Of a stretch of 6,700 nucleotides of DNA, positions 5,954 through 6,700 are shown piece by piece (positions within the stretch are counted from its first letter, which is position 1; each line of letters opens with the position of its first letter). Position numbers and translations under genes: made by a program. Below the pieces are notes generated by a model that had not been told where the DNA came from, ran no database searches, and was given only the letters and a program-made list of their open reading frames with translations. The stretch is from an uncultured Angelakisella sp. Its GTDB lineage: Bacteria; Bacillota; Clostridia; Oscillospirales; Ruminococcaceae. The stretch spans positions 1 through 6,700 of the forward strand of contig CANOCD010000063.1 of assembly GCA_947564495.1 (NCBI GenBank), given 5' to 3'.

Positions 5954-6555
5954 ACATCGCCCGGCTGGATTTCTCCCAGTACGACGCCATCCACATGACC
6001 GGCATCACCCCGGCCCTTTCCGACTCCACCCGGGAGGCCACCGCCCTCCTGGCCGACAAGGCCCGGGAGCGGGGGATGCTGTTCAGCTTCGACCCCAACC
6101 TCCGGCCCCAGCTCTGGCCGGATCAAAAGACCATGGCCGATTATATGAACTATATGGCCGGGAAATGCGACATCTACTTCCCCGGCATCAACGAGGCCAA
6201 GATCATCCTGGGCCTGGAGGAGCCGGAGGCCATCGCCAGGGCCTGCCTGGACCTGGGCTCCAAGACGGTGATCGTCAAGCTGGGTGGCAAGGGGGCCTAC
6301 TACGCCACCGCCGCCGGGGAGGCCGCCTATGTCCCCGGCTACCGGGTGGAAAAGGTGGTGGACACGGTGGGGGCCGGGGACGGCTTCGCCGTGGGGGTCC
6401 TCTCCGCCCTGGGGGAGGGGCTGTCCCTCCCGGAGGCGGTGCTTCGGGGCAACGCCGTGGGGGCCATCCAGGTGACCTGCGTGGGGGACAACGACGGCCT
6501 CCCTGACCGGGAGGAGCTGGAGCGGTTCATGGCAAGCACCCCCAGGGTGGGATGA
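5941..6555 (+). pseudogene. kdgK: 5'-truncated PfkB-family sugar kinase, probably 2-keto-3-deoxygluconate kinase
   Basis: About 204 codons remain of a kinase that normally has 310-340. PfkB-family KdgK phosphorylates 2-keto-3-deoxygluconate to KDPG, the substrate of Eda. Recognisable sequence starts with LSGEDIARLDF at 5941 and continues through HMTGITPALS (the ITPAL motif of KdgK-like kinases), SFDPNLRPQLW, the PGINEAKIILGL nucleotide-domain start, VKLGGKGAYY, and the second PfkB signature DTVGAGDGFAVG. In that signature the last Asp, encoded at about 6379-6381, is the catalytic base. The N-terminal third, with the first PfkB signature and most sugar-binding residues, is absent. The frame stays open back to 5890 but has no ATG, GTG or TTG before the internal ATG at 5995, and that stretch is eda antisense. 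It is almost certainly inactive if the sequence is correct. KdgK versus another PfkB sugar kinase is a likely but not certain assignment. Confidence 0.8.
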
Positions 6556-6563
6556 GTTTTCAA

Positions 6564-6602
6564 AAAGGGCGGCTCCCCGGAAAAACCAGGGGGCCGCCCT
6601 TT
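6564..6602. terminator. Strong hairpin terminator after the kinase fragment, possibly bidirectional
   Basis: Bases 6564-6580 pair with 6586-6602 in a 17-bp stem (one G/T pair, one C/A mismatch) around an AAAAA loop. It starts 9 bases after the kinase TGA. In the plus direction the stem ends in TTT, which is then interrupted by C, giving a short tail. In the minus direction the T-run is longer (TTTTT, 6566-6562) and the hairpin could also stop a transcript arriving from the right. Its presence suggests the kinase was the last gene of its own transcription unit. Confidence 0.75.
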
Positions 6603-6700
6603 CTGGAACCGCTTGATGACCCGTCCCGCAGGCTGTTGACACGGGCTGACGCTGTGTGACCATAAAATGATCCATGCTCGTTTGTTACAAGAAAAAAGCC
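6603..6700. other. Right-edge intergenic sequence with possible signals
   Basis: No coding sequence is recognised here. TTGACA at 6636-6641 is a perfect -35 box. The nearest -10-like hexamer is CATAAA at 6661-6666 with a 19-base spacer, so a plus-strand promoter is only weakly supported. At the edge, the minus strand reads GGC followed by six T (6700-6692). This resembles the tail of a terminator whose stem lies beyond the window, hinting at a minus-strand gene converging from the right. Confidence 0.3.

Noticed and set aside
6140..6145. A perfect TATAAT on the minus strand, about 200 bases upstream of eda
   Set aside because: There is no -35 match at 16-18 bases and no extended -10 TG. The hexamer is explained by Tyr-Met-Asn-Tyr codons of the kinase. 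It is not called as the operon promoter.
5995..6555. The kinase fragment as an intact short gene starting at the ATG at 5995
   Set aside because: This ATG encodes the Met of the internal HMTGITP motif. Homologous codons continue upstream to 5941, and no ribosome site precedes it, so it is an internal methionine of a truncated gene.
5935..6675. A minus-strand open frame of 246 codons across the kinase fragment and its terminator
   Set aside because: It runs through the terminator hairpin, lacks any domain motif, and is antisense to unmistakable PfkB motifs such as DTVGAGDG.

Overview
The window is strongly GC-rich bacterial DNA. It has AGGAGG-type ribosome binding sites and tightly packed genes, with short gaps holding GC-rich hairpins. 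The KDPG-aldolase, hydantoinase-A and PfkB-type proteins, together with this codon and RBS style, look most like a high-GC Clostridia member of the Oscillospiraceae type, perhaps a gut commensal or a metagenome contig. That assignment is inference, because there is no rRNA or other strict marker gene here.

Almost the whole window is one minus-strand operon, read right to left. In order it holds: a KDPG/KHG aldolase fused to a C-terminal VOC-like domain (5938-4976); a multi-spanning carboxylate-type permease (4919-3618); a 711-residue HyuA-type hydantoinase/oxoprolinase ATPase (3503-1368); a predicted HExxH metalloprotein (1367-696); and a small three-helix membrane protein (699-139). A GNRA-loop, T-tailed terminator (98-61) closes the operon. 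Gaps are 56 and 114 bases, then zero, then a 4-base overlap. The 114-base gap before the HyuA gene carries two hairpins and a possible loop-to-leader pairing next to its ribosome binding site.

To the right, on the plus strand, lie the last two thirds of a PfkB-family sugar kinase, probably 2-keto-3-deoxygluconate kinase (about 5941-6555), followed by a hairpin terminator. Its N-terminal third is missing. The homology starts three bases from the aldolase start codon, head to head, inside a 14-base quasi-palindrome. KdgK and Eda catalyse consecutive steps, so this is either a real inversion/deletion or an assembly or amplification chimera. It is the most anomalous point of the window.

Working model (inference): the permease imports an organic acid, the HyuA-type ATPase acts on it or on a cyclic amide, and the Eda-type aldolase cleaves a 2-keto-4-hydroxy acid to give pyruvate. 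The metalloprotein and membrane protein are of unknown role. No CRISPR array, tRNA, rRNA or insertion sequence was seen.
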